Shown one piece after another: positions 14,640 through 29,685 of a DNA stretch of 64,000 nucleotides (its first letter is position 1; every line of letters starts with the position of its first letter). Source of the stretch: Tubiluchus corallicola (taxonomy: Eukaryota; Priapulida; Priapulimorpha; Priapulimorphida; Tubiluchidae); contig JAQGDQ010000010.1 of assembly GCA_030141605.1 (NCBI GenBank), forward strand, positions 1,365,501-1,429,500, given 5' to 3'. The notes beneath the pieces were generated by a model. That model saw nothing but the letters and a program-made list of their open reading frames with translations, did not search any database and was not told where the DNA came from. The position numbers were made by a program, and so were the translations under genes.

Positions 14640-15215
14640 ATAAATGGACATATTTACAAACACCATATTAAAATATTTTTAGAAAACAATATTACAAAAG
14701 TACATTAAATTTTACATGACATATTTTACACTATATATATACATTTGACATGACATAATTAACAGAAACAAGCTTTACATTACACAAATTTCACTCATTA
14801 CATTTACACTATTTATACATTTGACATTAAAAAACTAACATAACACGTATTACATTACATAAGTTTTTTTAAATTTTACATTCTTAATCGTTTTATGGAG
14901 TCAGGGGTGTGGTAGACGAAAGCTGAGTCTGTGTAATTAGTATCACATGTATAATCTGGAAGTTGAAACCTGTTATATTGATATTCTTTTAATTTCATTT
15001 TAAAGTGGTGGAGATATTCTATTTGTTTTATTTCACTGGGTAGTAAGTTCCATAAATGTATAGCTTGTTTTGATATAGAATTACTTTAAAATTTATTGTT
15101 TACTGTAATTTGCTTTAGATTGTGTGTTCTATTGTTTAAAGTGGTATCAGGAATGAATGATAAAGGATTGTTTATAAACGGAATGCTCAGTTTATTGATA
15201 TATTTACAAAGAAAT
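14640..15215 (-). mobile_element. 3' end of a LINE ORF2 with AT-rich tail, minus strand
   Basis: Minus frame: FIPDTTLNNRTHNLKQI, one stop, SISKQAIHLWNLLPSEIKQI, FKMKLKEYQYNRF, ending DSIKRLRM and a stop near 14883. The WNxLPxxI...FKxxLK pattern is the usual C-terminus of CR1/Jockey-like ORF2. The following 240 bases have repeated TGTAATG/ACATTTGACAT words typical of a 3' tail. Confidence 0.75.
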
Positions 15216-16087
15216 ATCACATATTTGGTATATCACATGTTCAAGTGGCTTGCAAATAGTACTACATGATGATATTAGTATTATTATTAGAATACCAATT
15301 AGTAAAATTATTATAATAGTAGCAAGTTTCACAAAAGCAAGTTGCTTTTGACAGGCGTCAATATTCATTCTTAATTAATCAACTGATCGTATTAATTTCT
15401 TCTCGGTGCGAAGCCTGAAAAGATGTGAACTGCGCATGTCGATGACTATTAGCTGCAACAAGGTACACATACAAACTAATTAGAAACACGCAATGTTCAT
15501 TATGCGAAATTTGGCATGTATGCAGCTGCGCAATCAACTTTTTTGTACACACTTTTGCATATCTGGGTGTGAGTCTTTGCCACCATGCACTGCCACATTG
15601 CATAACTCCTACCACTGTTATACAAGACTGTAAGCTGCGCCCTCACTTTTCTAGGCTGTTAAAATACCTTAATTGGCAACTTGCTTAAAATGTTGTTGAG
15701 CGTACGTACAGGCTTAGAACAAACTCTGTGCATTGCTACTAATTTACTAGTGATGTGATAATCTAGAAGATAGGGAGTGCTCTAATTAGAGTCAAAAGAT
15801 AAAGTTATGTAAAATATAAAGTTATTTTAGATCTCAACTCGTCGCAAAGACGACTTCGTACTTTATAGACGGAGCAGAAATGTATGTAGCTCTTTACAGT
15901 AGTAATGCACATTCTCTAACTCCCCGTTTGTTAGTTTTCTTATTTTTTGTTCTGCGTTATTTGGTGTAGCAGTTTTCGGGGTAACAGACTAACTGAGCTG
16001 TCATTTTGTTACATCTATGACAGTTTTTAACTGATTCTGTGTACACTTTTCTGAATGTTTCAATAAAGGCGAACATGTGACGCTTTT
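15216..16087. other. No gene recognised
   Basis: The 78-codon minus frame at 15379-15615 has no motif or splice support. Confidence 0.45.
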
Positions 16088-16360
16088 ATGTTCAATTTAA
16101 AAATAACATTGTTGCTATTTATGTTGCTAATTAGTGCTGTCTGTGTTTCATATAATGTACTCACTAATTATGAAATGTGTTCAAGTTATAAGCCTATCGT
16201 TAACATTAGCCTATTGGCTATTAGTCTAACTGGCATAATTTACGTTACTCTTTCTAAGTCACACAATAGTAAATTATTTATGGTACTCATAAGTCTAAGC
16301 TTATTAACTTCATATATTTTACTAGTGGACCTATGTTGCCTTAATCCCGATGCTTTATAG
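16088..16360 (+). CDS. Hydrophobic 90-residue ORF just upstream of a LINE endonuclease
   Basis: ATG-started frame with a leader-like start (MFNLKITLLLFMLLISAVCV) and two further hydrophobic segments, ending TAG. No family is recognised. It lies immediately upstream of a long open stretch that leads into the APE endonuclease of the decayed LINE, so it could be a LINE-associated first ORF. Chance AT-rich hydrophobicity is possible. Confidence 0.3.
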   Translation: MFNLKITLLLFMLLISAVCVSYNVLTNYEMCSSYKPIVNISLLAISLTGIIYVTLSKSHNSKLFMVLISLSLLTSYILLVDLCCLNPDAL

Positions 16361-17819
16361 CCTTGACTTAATAAGTACTATAATACAGATCTTGATTTTT
16401 ATTCTGAAATTTTCATATGTCTGAAAGCAAAATGTAATTCCCATAAAATTTTATTTATTGCTTCAATATGCAACTTACAGCGGTACAATGGCAGCACTAA
16501 CTTACCTGTAATAATTAATAATTATTATAGTTTTAAACATAAAAATCGGCCCAATTTTAATTATTTAAACTTTAATTTTAATATTAAGGCACTCGTAAAA
16601 AATGTTTTTAACTCTGTGTACTTCCTGAAAAAGCAAATGCGTGCAGTGCTGGATTGCTGCTGGTGCAAAATTTGCTTAAATTTCTCTAAAGTTCTCAACC
16701 TGGCGTTCAAATTAATTATTTTAAGTATATTGCTCATAATAGGTTGTATAGAAACAATCCTTGGGCCAGTTAACAACAATATCAACAGCAACAATACACG
16801 CAACAATAACAATTTATCTCTAGAATTAAATAATTTTATTAATAAATTCAAGAAAAACATAAAATTTCTTAATATTAATATTCAAGGTTTACCAAAAAAA
16901 AACACTGGCTACTCAAAGATACTGTCCGAATACTCAAATATGTCCGATACTGACTACTGAAAGATGCGCATCCGAAAACTAGAAATTGGTATCACCGAAA
17001 CTTGGTTGAACAAAAAAATATCAAACAAATCTTTACAATTACCTAAGCACATTTTAATGCGACAAGACAGATGCAATTCGAAAAAAGGAGCAGGAGTAGC
17101 AATTTACATCCCAGCACATTTCAAAGCAACTAAAATCGAAACTTTGTGGTGCAACATAGAAGATTACCTAGTTGGAATTATTTGCCGGCCCCCAAATCAA
17201 AAATATAAAACGTTCTTAAAACATTTTTCAATCGCACTTGAGTGAGTTGTTTTCGAAAACAAGCATATCCTTATAATGGGAGATTTTAACATTGACATTA
17301 GTAATACCGAAAGTCCTGAATGTAAACAATACATTGAACTATTAATCTAACCATCTAAATGCAATAAACGAGAAAAAGACAAGAACATCTAAAACATCAT
17401 CTAGATTAATTGACCACGTTATCTCAGATGACAATACAAAATTTGTGTCCCACGAGAGCTGTTCTTGTGATTATTCTGATCATAATTTTGTTTTTACAGC
17501 GGATCAAAAATTCCCCTCGTCGAACCCTGACTCAAACCCATCATACAAACTTATAAGAGATTATAAACAATTCAATAAGATTTAGCCAAAATGAGTTGGA
17601 AAGAAATCTATTACATATCGATGCCCAAGTTAAACTTATTACCAATAATATTGAATATTGTCTTAATTTGCACGCCCCTCATAAACGTATAAAAACTTTG
17701 CTCAACCTGAACGTAAGCGAAATACTAAAAGCCCTTGGACTACTCCAGAACTGAATTCACTAAGAACAACGAAACAATACCTAAATAAATTGTGGACAAC
17801 TACCAAATCTAAATATAAC
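16361..17819 (+). mobile_element. Decayed LINE: leader, APE-type endonuclease and linker
   Basis: Broken plus-strand frames spell the start of a non-LTR ORF2: FLNINIQGLPKK, GITETWLNK, RQDRCNSKKGAGVAIYIP, GIICRPPN, ILIMGDFNIDIS and LIDHVISD...DYSDHNFV. These are the APE endonuclease blocks (ETW, GDFN, SDH) of Jockey/CR1/L2-like elements. Several stops interrupt the frame (for example after SDTDY and after SIALE). Upstream, an open stretch from about 16370 encodes a membrane-like segment (LIILSILLIIGCI) fused in frame to the endonuclease region. Confidence 0.85.
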
Positions 17820-19068
17820 TAGTTGACAATGCTTCTGACGTGGTCAGAAACTGACGATTTTGCAACAGTAGTTATAAAATTGAGCCTTAAAAATGAAGAC
17901 GACAGTTTTTCTCGAAAGTGCTTATTTTCTTTTATTGAATTCACCTTGCTTGAATACATGGGAAGTGCATTTCACAATGAAACCTCAGCATTTAACTGTT
18001 CAGCCCATCACCCACAGGTTAACGGTCAACCAATCTTGGCACAACTCATATCATTCAGTTTGTCTCGTTGAGACCTTTCGTTTGATATGCTACAAGATAG
18101 TTCCGGTCGAATGGAAGGCTTTTGTCTCCTCGACTCCTGCTTTGCCCCTAATTCGGTCACAGGTTAGAGATTCAAACTGTAACCTATACAATTCGATTCG
18201 CCAGGGCCTTCTGTTTGATATGCTACATGTACTAATCGTGGACACTATGCATTTCTGTTCCTGACACCCATTTTCGGTTTTAGCTCCCTACCAGGGTCAG
18301 AGCTCAACCAGTCGCGGCATAATTTATACCATTCGGTTTGTCTCATTGAGACCTTTCATTTGATATGCTACAAGGTACCATTGCTCAGCACTAGGCGCAC
18401 TTCTGTTCCCGACCCCCATTTTTCGGTTTTTGTCCCCTAGCGGAAAATTTTGTTACACGTGCACGTACCTTATTTTGAGATGTGCAAGGCCTCGACACCA
18501 TCTAGCAACACACTAAATATTGTGACCCTAGCTCAAAAACTGTGGGGTATAAGGGTCATAAACAAAAATAAATGAAACCCGCCTACTATGTGACCTTTGA
18601 CCCGACAACTCCTGTCACATGTATTCACAGATAACTTTGCCCAGAGAGTGTACCCTGTGATCTTTGTGTCCGTAGCCCTCAGTATGTGAAAGGTCACCAA
18701 TTGGGGGACCCATATTTTGCATTTTGGTCCCTCCCTCGAGCGTTTAAAGCTCGTCAGCTTTTTAAAACCCCAGGTCATCTGCCCCACAGTGCCTAAATAC
18801 TTGTGAAAAAAATTGGAAAAAAACGAAAGCCCTAGGAGGAGATGCATCGTAAAGGAAAAACTGACCGACGCCCACTGCCCTTCCCCCTTGACCAATAGTC
18901 AGTGGTCACCACACTGTTGTACGTCCTCCGCTAGGGCTACCAATCCTATGAGTTTGGTGAGCCTAGCTTGCAAGGCTTACAAGTTATTAAGCGTTAAAGT
19001 GGCGGAGAATAAATAAGAATAAAGATAAATAACAGTAAGATTTTGTTATAGCAAAATCTTAATTATAA
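17820..19068. mobile_element. 1.25-kb repeat inserted into the LINE; right end shared with window start
   Basis: The LINE frame breaks at ...TKSKYN and resumes at about 19060 with NYNNYKKA, so the DNA between is an insertion. Its last 240-280 bases (about 18788-19050) match positions 1-275 in the same orientation, including ACTTGTGAAAA, GGAGATGCA and ACAGTAAGATTTTG. Inside, about 18040-18440 holds roughly 140-bp tandem units. No coding capacity is seen. A short hairpin (AAGATTTTGT/GCAAAATCTT) lies at the right end. The class is unknown. Confidence 0.75.
18040..18440. repeat. Three diverged tandem units of about 140 bp inside the insertion
   Basis: Each unit carries TTTGATATGCTAC (near 18080, 18213 and 18359). 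Units one and three share GTTTGTCTC(G/A)TTGAGACC. Units two and three continue with a CCCATTTTTCGGTTTT-like end. Confidence 0.75.
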
Positions 19069-20015
19069 TAACTATAAAAAAGCGTAAAATTCATTTAAAT
19101 ATCTAAACAAATCTTTAAAAAACAAATATATTCAGCAACAGTGTAATAATGCTACCGCTTCTAAAGATAAACAGGAAATAATTAATAAAGTCATTAAAGA
19201 TATAAAAACAAGGAAACCCATATCACGGAACTTGAGAACTGACAACAAAATGATAAAGAAAACTAAAGATATTGCAAATGTCCTTAATGTTACTTTCATT
19301 AATTTAGGAAATTTCTGCTGGCCATCTAATCATAACAATAACTGCAGTAACGTAATTTCGAAATTGAAAATGAACTTAAATACAAAACACAACTTTTTCG
19401 TTTTCCGCCATTGCCACAAATTAAATATTTAAAAGCTTAATTCAACTAGACATTGACAAAGATAGTGGCCCATCTGAAATACCCTTGAAGGTATTAAAGG
19501 ACAGCGCCAATATAATAGCACCTCATGTTGCCTACATTACAAACCAAATGATCATGCCCAGTGAATTCCCCAGTGTCTGTAAACTAGCCAATGCAACACC
19601 AGTCCACTTAAGATTCATTAACCGACCATGTTAATTACCGGCCTATATCCGTTGTTCATTGTTTTGGAAAAACTCTGGAAAAAGTACTAAATGGACAAAT
19701 GAATTCATATATAAACACTAACAATTTACTTAGTAAACTTCAATTTGGTTTTAGACGAAAACACTACTACTGATGCCATCATACATGCAACTGAAAACTA
19801 GAGATCAAATTTAAATGAAAATAAATATGTTGTAGCCGCATTTTTCGACTTAAGTAAAGCCTTAGATAGCCTAGACCACAACCTTTTGAAAGACAATTTA
19901 TAATCATTAGGATATGTTGCAACTTTATTAAAACTCATTAAAAGTTACTTAAGAAACAGAAAACAGAGAGTTAAATTATCGACAAATATAGTGTCAGAAT
20001 GACTAATGGGATAAC
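19069..20015 (+). mobile_element. Decayed LINE reverse transcriptase (continuation)
   Basis: Broken frames give KDIANVLNVTFINLG, LDIDKDSGPSEIPLKVLKDS, IAPHVAYITNQ, then VVAAFFDLSKALDSLDHNLL (RT motif A) and LIKSYLRNRKQRVKLS. The order and spacing fit a Jockey/CR1/L2-type RT. The catalytic YxDD motif is not reached; homology stops near 20015. Many frameshifts and stops make it non-functional. Confidence 0.85.
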
Positions 20016-20291
20016 TGGCTACATGCATCTGCGTCTGTCCACAGGATACCATGGATACAAAAAGACATGGAAAAACATATTAATTTTTGCCGGGGAGTTT
20101 TACTCTATATTATGAACAAGGTACTACGAGTCAGATTCACCCAGGATAACAATTCGATTTTTGAAACTGTAAAATGGATTAAGCATCACAATTTAGACAT
20201 CAGTATTCCTGCAAGGTCGAACGGTCAATTTGCAAAAATAGGGTATAACTTTAGCAGCTGAATAATTTCGGGCACGATATTACAAAATGCA

Positions 20292-20445
20292 TAGCACAAG
20301 AAGCAAACTAAGTAACAAAACAACAACATCAACAATAACAACAACATCACGACAACACAGCAAAGACAATGACAACGATGATGGTAACGTAAACGATAAC
20401 GACAACAACTATAACAACAACAGGAACAGCAGCAGCAGCACTTTC
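20292..20445. repeat. Imperfect ACA/AAC/GAC trinucleotide tract
   Basis: A run of ACA, ACG, GAC and AAC triplets ending with AGCAGCAGC. Asn/Thr-rich frames are artefacts. Confidence 0.85.
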
Positions 20446-23400
20446 AGTTACGTGTGTCTGCATGTGTTTATGTATGTCTCCATCGATCTTTAATCCGAGC
20501 ATACCATTTCATTGCATGCATTTTACGAAAAATATTACCTTATGAATTTATATGAGGTCTATATTAAAGCTCTTGAATATTTCGCAAGGAGAATTGATTC
20601 CAGGCAACATTTTGCATGCAGCACGCACTAATTCCACTAGAAATATGATCGAAATTTCGCGAAGAGGTATGTGAGAAAATTTACAACGCGAAACTGCGAA
20701 TTGCAAAAGCCACAAGATGAAGGAAAGGCAAATAGGTAAATGAGTTGAAGAGGTAGGCACATTCAATGGATTCCTCGGCTTTTGCGACCTTTTTTGCCCT
20801 GTTCAGGGCTGCGCAATATGGTACTTTCACTACAAATTGTGCTCACTTTGAGGGCATTGGGTCTAAATTTGTTCATAACTTATCTAAGCCGAGTTTCAAT
20901 AAATCTTTTGTTCAGATCCTCACAACCATCGCTACAGGAATGCCCCGTGCAAGAATCTATTACATTACTGCGTGTTATTGCTTATGGACTGCCAGAGACT
21001 GGCTGCCTATGCAATAAAACGCTGTCCGCCATTTCTAGCTACCAAAATGTGATTAGATGAGCGGTCGGTCGTTCATGTAACTCTTCTAAATTCTACAGAA
21101 TCAGTTTTTATCAAGAAATGAGCTCGAACAAATTATTCGTTTCACAAAAGCAAGAAATGGCAAACTAGGCTATTTTGGGGCGTTTGAAGATATAATTTGA
21201 ACGTTTTACAATTCTTATAAGATTAAAACTTTAACCCTTATATTATAAAAGAAACTGCAAAAATTCAAGTACGGAGACCAATAGTTTTAGACCTCTAATA
21301 CTTTTCTTGCATTTCGGTAAATTAGCTGAGCGATTAAAGAGCAACCGCTTAAACGAATTCTTGAACAGTAGTGGGTTAACTGACAAGGTGCAAGAAGATT
21401 TTAAAACCAATCATAATACAGGTCATTATCTCGTTCGCTTAGTTCCTTTTTGTTGTATAAATACTAAATAGAATTTGTTGTATCAAATACTAATAGCATC
21501 TAGTATTTTCAAAGAGCTTCTGGCAGTAAATGGTTAGATGAGCTAATTTGTAAATTCCATGGTGCCGAAATAAAAGACAGAACAAAAAAGCCCGTATTTC
21601 ATTAAAATTATTCTCTACGCCCATCGCTGACTTAGTTAAACACAATGTTGTGGTTGTACGACAAAGAGCGAGCGTTAATCACAAACATCTTGTTCGTCAC
21701 TTTCCGGCAGAAACTGGAGAATATTTGAGATTCAAATACGATTACAGGTTACGTAACGTGGGTTTAAACGCACTTTTCAAGTATTCAAAACGAAACATAT
21801 TGACCAATTTTTGATAGCTGTTGTACAAATAGATACACCGTTATCAATGCCAGCACTTGACCGTAAACTATGATAAAGTTTTTAGATTGCCTTTGTTCTT
21901 GCCGACAAAGGGTAGATCAATTGAAATTTTGGCAGTCAGCGATTTGCTTGGCCAGCGATACTTTCGAGAATTTTTGTAGAGAATAGATATTTTCCAATTA
22001 ATAACTGCCATTGTCTGGAGGACACGCAATCTGACGAACATTTTCATTACAAATCAGTAAACAGCAATAAAAGACAGCAGTTCATTAAAGCATTTGAAAA
22101 CGTAGCTCACTTGACACTAGTAAAATATTTATAAGTCGACATGTAAATTTATTAACTTCATTTCTGTAGGTTTTTCCTTATTATGCAAATTTTGATTTGT
22201 AATGATAAATCTAAGGAATTCAATTATGTAACTTTTATTAAATTTTATTTTATAATTAGATGCAAAGTCTGTTAATTAGTTGCCGTAACTTTGTGACGTA
22301 ATTTTAGATCAACAAATTGTTCTACCCTTTAAATCCAGTTTGGACGTTCTTACCTGCAAATAGAGGGACCCGATTTCACAATTAGTTCTATGTAAATATA
22401 TTTTACAAAAATAAAGAACTATTCTTATGATGCTTTATAAGGGCTGCCTAATCCGGCCTTAACGTATATCATACTATTCTGTGTTCTGTACTTCATCGCC
22501 TGTAAATCAAATTTAACTTGCAGTGGAATAATTTCTAATTAAATGTATTGGCGTAAGTTTCATTAGGTTCCCTCGTCCTGACATTAAGATAAAAATTATT
22601 GCTGATGCCTTGCATACAGCGATGTTATATGTTTAGTTAACTGAAAATAAATTTTGTGACGCTTGTTTATAATAAATGAATCTAAGCTTGTAGTTAACCA
22701 TAATTTGTCAACAAAAAGCAGCTTCTGGGTGCACAGAAATATACAAATTCGTCCATTTTAGGGCTCCTCACACACATACTTTCTACTAATATAAAGTTAT
22801 TTAGCTTAGCTGTGCGGTAAATACTTCTAATTAAGGTAATCGTGATAGAAAGATACTTTCTTTCATTCATATAGACGTTAGACAATGCTTTCTACTGGAC
22901 GGACTAGAAGTTAAATTAGCTTTGTTTCACCTTAGAGTAGGCTTATTTGCTTATTAATCTGAAGTAAATTAATACCAAAAACGTATCAGGTTAAATAGTA
23001 ATTACTTAAAATCCTCATATTAGAAAAGGGGAGGTCGTGACAGTGGAAATGCCGACGAGTATGATGCTGTTATCGTTATTGGCACTTGCCAGCGTTGCTG
23101 CCACGACTGACAAAGTTGATGCTGACTACGTCTGTTGCTAATAATGATTGTGATGATAATGATGATGATGGTAGTGATGACGATAATCACGATGATCAGG
23201 ATGAACACGACGACGGTGAAAGTTTGCAAAGGTATAACGGGCGGCCAATAAGTTTTGTGAGATGTAGACAAGTTGTGTAGACAGAAGGTGCTAGTTAAAG
23301 ACCGAAAAGTCAGAAGAACACAAATTTAAGCATATTTTTTTTAAAACGGATGAAGAAATTATCGGGTTGTGTAGAGACTAGCAGTCAATTCACCATCATG

Positions 23401-25324
23401 CTTCACGCAGACCTGGGAAAACGCTATTTCCTAATTTTTTTCGCATAACTTGCAAAAATTTTATAACGACATAATAAAACAGCAGACTTATGAAATGCTT
23501 GCAAACTTGCTAATTAAGCTAATTTACCTGGAACAGACAGCAATTGGTGACCGCTTGTCGTCCCACCTCAGCGAGCTTTTCTGGATGACTGAAAATACGT
23601 AAGCAAGCCTTAACAAGCCAAGTTCTCACACTGCAATGCGCTCTGAAGCCAGTGCGAGATTCATACACCGAGTTACCGAGTGCACCTACGCAGTGCTCGC
23701 CAAAGACGTTTGACACACTGAGCAGCCTAAGGCTCCGAGACCTAGAAAAGTAAGACGATACATTTTCATTATCACTTAAAACTAGCAGATATGCCCGTCT
23801 ATACTCTATAGCAACATCATTATTAGTCCTGAACGTATGGACGTATACCACCTTGAAGCCTGGCTAATGGATAGACGGAAAAGACTTAATGGATTTCGAA
23901 TTTATGATGGCCTGGGAGAGCTATAATCGCGAATTTTACTAAATCCAGTTCAAAAATGATACTAATTCCTTCCAGTTTTGACGCAAAATTAACGAAAAAC
24001 ATTCAATAACCCTCTAGCCTATACCACACTAACGTGTATGTGTTTGTATTTTTTCAAAACAATTACGTGCATTAGAACCCTTGATTGTTTTGATAACTGT
24101 CTTCTCAGCTAATACATTGCTGTGGCCGCTACAGTACCTTTAAGCTATGCGAACCAGAAATGACGCTTTGAGCAGAAGTCTTAGGTGCTACTTAAAGTGC
24201 TACACACTTTCTCACATTCCTCATCGTAAACATATTTATGACAGCTTTCAAAGTCTGACTTAGAAAGAGTGACATCTATGTGTTAAATTTATATCATACA
24301 ATGACCAAGACAACACTTTTTTTTCGTTTTTTTATTAAACAAAATAACGATGCCTTGAGCTGCACACTAGCAGTCGTCATCAGGCAATGAAGAAAAATTT
24401 AGGTAATTTTGGGCTGTTCCTAAGTTCTTATATTTGTGTTCATTACCCGATGATAACTTCTAGTGTACAGTTGCTCTTAATATTGTTACTTTTAATAACA
24501 AATGATAGCTATTCCTTGATTATTACGAGGTATTTACGTTGGCTAGAAAAGGACAAGAAAAATATTTTTAATTCATTTGAACCGATTATTATTTCGTTTA
24601 AACGATTTACTAAATTTTTGAAACAATTTGCACAGCGATATCACAAAGATTTCTTTACGCATGAATGAAATACTACATATTTAGCATTGAGTCATACCAA
24701 TGTATTTGTTTTATAGATTATAGTTAAACCAGAAAGATATTGTATTTTTAGTTGTGTTAGCAGGGTCTTCAGTAGGGATTATATGAGACAGTACGGAATG
24801 ATTAGAGATTTTCAGTTCAAAAACATATTAATTGATGCAGAAGTTTCTCTCGGCCCGAAAGGCGTTAAAAGGTAAGACGAGCCAGTCTTATTTTTTAAAA
24901 GGTTTTTCTGCTAGAATGATTGATGTGAAATGTCTATTAATCAGTTATCTATAAATAATATTAAGCTTTTACTTATCGTAATGATAAGTCAAGAATATAG
25001 CTAATCTACAGCTTTTCTGACAAATGTATTTTGTGGCGCAGGTTTATGTTGGCCGATAAAAATATTACTGGACCTACACGTGAGCGGACAATGAAGAAGC
25101 TTATATAAGTACACGACGAACAACGAAAGAATCGCTGAATTAAGTTAGGATATAAGCACCAGAAAGAAGATGTCTTTCCTTGCTTATCTGTTTTTTCCAG
25201 CATTTATTCCTTAGATAAGTGAAGATGTAATGGATAAAACTGTTCATAAAAATAAACTTCATTTTCATCTCTGTGTGATGAATTGATGATCAGTGCTAAG
25301 TAAGTGATCTGAATTAACACTTGA

Positions 25325-25326
<2 letters not shown>
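20446..25326. other. No confident gene; one possible minus-strand exon at 23528-23741
   Basis: Mostly AT-rich. The GC-richer block 23741-23528 (minus) is flanked by acttttctag and CAG|gtaaat and is open in one frame across 214 bases (with FGEHCVGALGNSVYES and LAEVGRQAVTNC). No family is recognised; it could equally be a non-coding exon. Confidence 0.3.
23138..23218. repeat. Imperfect GAT trinucleotide tract
   Basis: GATGATAAT, GATGATGAT and GACGAT variants for about 80 bases. Confidence 0.85.

Positions 25327-25364
<38 letters not shown>
25327..25364. repeat. (TA)n microsatellite
   Basis: 38 bases of alternating A and T. Confidence 0.97.
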
Positions 25365-27923
<2,559 letters not shown>

Positions 27924-29454
27924 ATGGTTCAAGGTAAATATGGAACAAGTTTGGTACTAGGAAAGTTTAGTAGTAGAAAAGTTTGATACTAGGAAAATTC
28001 GATAAAGAGAAAGTTTGGTACAAGGAAAGTTTGGTACTACGAAAATATATTTATGCCTACTCGAAAAAGTTACAGTGGCTAATATTGTTGCTTTCATTTT
28101 TTATTTAGTTTTTTGCTCGTTTGTCTGTTGTTTGCTATTTGTCATTGTTGTTGCTGTTTGTCTGTTACTTGCTTGCTATTTTGGTACGATCACCACTACC
28201 ACCATCTTCGTTATCATTATTATCATCATAATCACCATCGAAATTATTGCTGTCATCATTGTTCCTGTTGCCGTTCTTGTTGTTGTTGTCATCGTCGTCG
28301 TCGTTGTCGTCGTTGTTGTCGTCGTTGTTCTGGTGCTATTTGCTGTTTTTGTTGTCCTCCTCGTCATAAACGTCATCATCATTGTTGTTGTTATTATTAC
28401 ATTTGTTGTTTTGTTGTCGTTATTGTTACTATTGTTATTGCTTTCGGCGATCACTGTTGTTTTTGGTTTGTTGCTGTTGCTATTTTGTCATTGTTTTTAT
28501 TGGTGTAATTGTTGTTGTTGCTGCTGCTTTCTGCTGTTGCTGGTGTTGTTGTTGCTGCTGCTGGTGGTGGTGTTGTTATCGTTGCTGGTGTTGTTGTTGG
28601 TGTTGTTGTTGTTGTTGTTGCTGCTGTTGTGCTGTTGTTGTTGTTGTTGTTTTGTTGTTGTTATTGTTGTTGGCAGCGGAACCGGTGTTAGGGGTGTTGT
28701 TAGTCGTGGTGGTGGTACCAACATCATAATCATTACCACCATCACTGCCACTGCCACTGCCACCGCTGCCAACAGCAGCATCATGACAGCATTATAGCAT
28801 CATCGTCGCCGCTACCAACAGCAGCAATAAGAGCATCAAGAAGGACGGTACTCACTCCATACTGGAGGCCTAGCTCAAAATCAAACTTTGGTTATACAAG
28901 ATGTTGTTTGCAGTGATATCGTTGCCCATTACTGCCTTGCTCTATCTTTGTTTAATAAGCTTTATAAAACAGGAAAAAATGATTATTTTTCTCAAAAAAC
29001 AAACAAACAGACTGACAGTGCTTTTCGAAAATTTGCGCGGTGAGTTGCTGAGTTCAGACTTTCCTGAAAGAATTGCCAAATGTGCCTACATGGATGGGAT
29101 AATCATTCATAAAATTTTAGCTGTCACTCACTATTAATTATGACATTTTATGTGCGTTAGAATGAGCCAAACTTTCTCAATACAAAATTTCATCCCTGCT
29201 GGATAAACATTCCGATACGAAATCTTCATATTTTCCAGTTGAATCAGTCATTTTATACTGAGATATAGAAATGCTCGCTTTTTCGTTCAGTACCAAATTT
29301 TCCAGTACCAAACTTTCCTAGCGCGAAATTTTCCCCGTACGACATTCTCCTAGTACCAAAAATTCCTTGTACTTAAAGAGCATAGTACCAAATTTTGCCA
29401 GTACCAAACTTTCCTCGTACCAATTTTACCTGTACTAAACTTACTCGTACCAAG
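27924..29454. mobile_element. Foldback-like element with inverted arrays of a 15-bp unit
   Basis: The left arm (27924-28047) is about eight diverged copies of AGGAAAGTTTGGTACTA. The right arm (29288-29454) is about eleven copies of the reverse complement (GTACCAAACTTTCCT). Between lie a 600-base T/G/C-biased trinucleotide tract and about 480 bases of unrecognised sequence. Its right edge coincides with the truncation of the LINE RT at 29455, which suggests insertion into the LINE. This is the architecture of foldback elements; no transposase is seen. Confidence 0.65.
28195..28800. repeat. Long imperfect trinucleotide tract (TTG/TTC/CTG/ATC variants)
   Basis: A plus-strand run of GTT, GTC, GCT and ATT triplets. 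It keeps all frames open for long distances, so the Val/Leu/Cys-rich frames here are artefacts of composition. Confidence 0.9.
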
Positions 29455-29654
29455 AAAAGCGGCCCAAGAACACTTTCCTGGGGCACACCAGATGTTACAC
29501 ATACATATTCAGATACATTATTATCAATAGCTACACGTTGGTTTCTATCGTTCAGAAAAGCTTCAATCCATGTCAAAAGATGTCCTACAATGCTGTTTGC
29601 ATGTAATTTCAAAATTAGTTGGGGATGGAAAACAGTGTTAAACGCTTTGTTAAA

Positions 29655-29685
<31 letters not shown>

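Noticed and set aside
16561-16860. 99-codon minus-strand frame
   Set aside because: Antisense of the LINE leader, which leads in frame on the plus strand into endonuclease motifs.
18533-18895. 120-codon minus-strand frame
   Set aside because: Lies in the repeat inserted in the LINE; the copy at 1-275 does not keep the frame.
28015-28797. 260-codon frame rich in Val, Leu and Cys with apparent membrane segments
   Set aside because: It overlaps a trinucleotide tract of GTT/CTG type; all frames on both strands are open and low in complexity, and the start lies in the 15-bp foldback arm.
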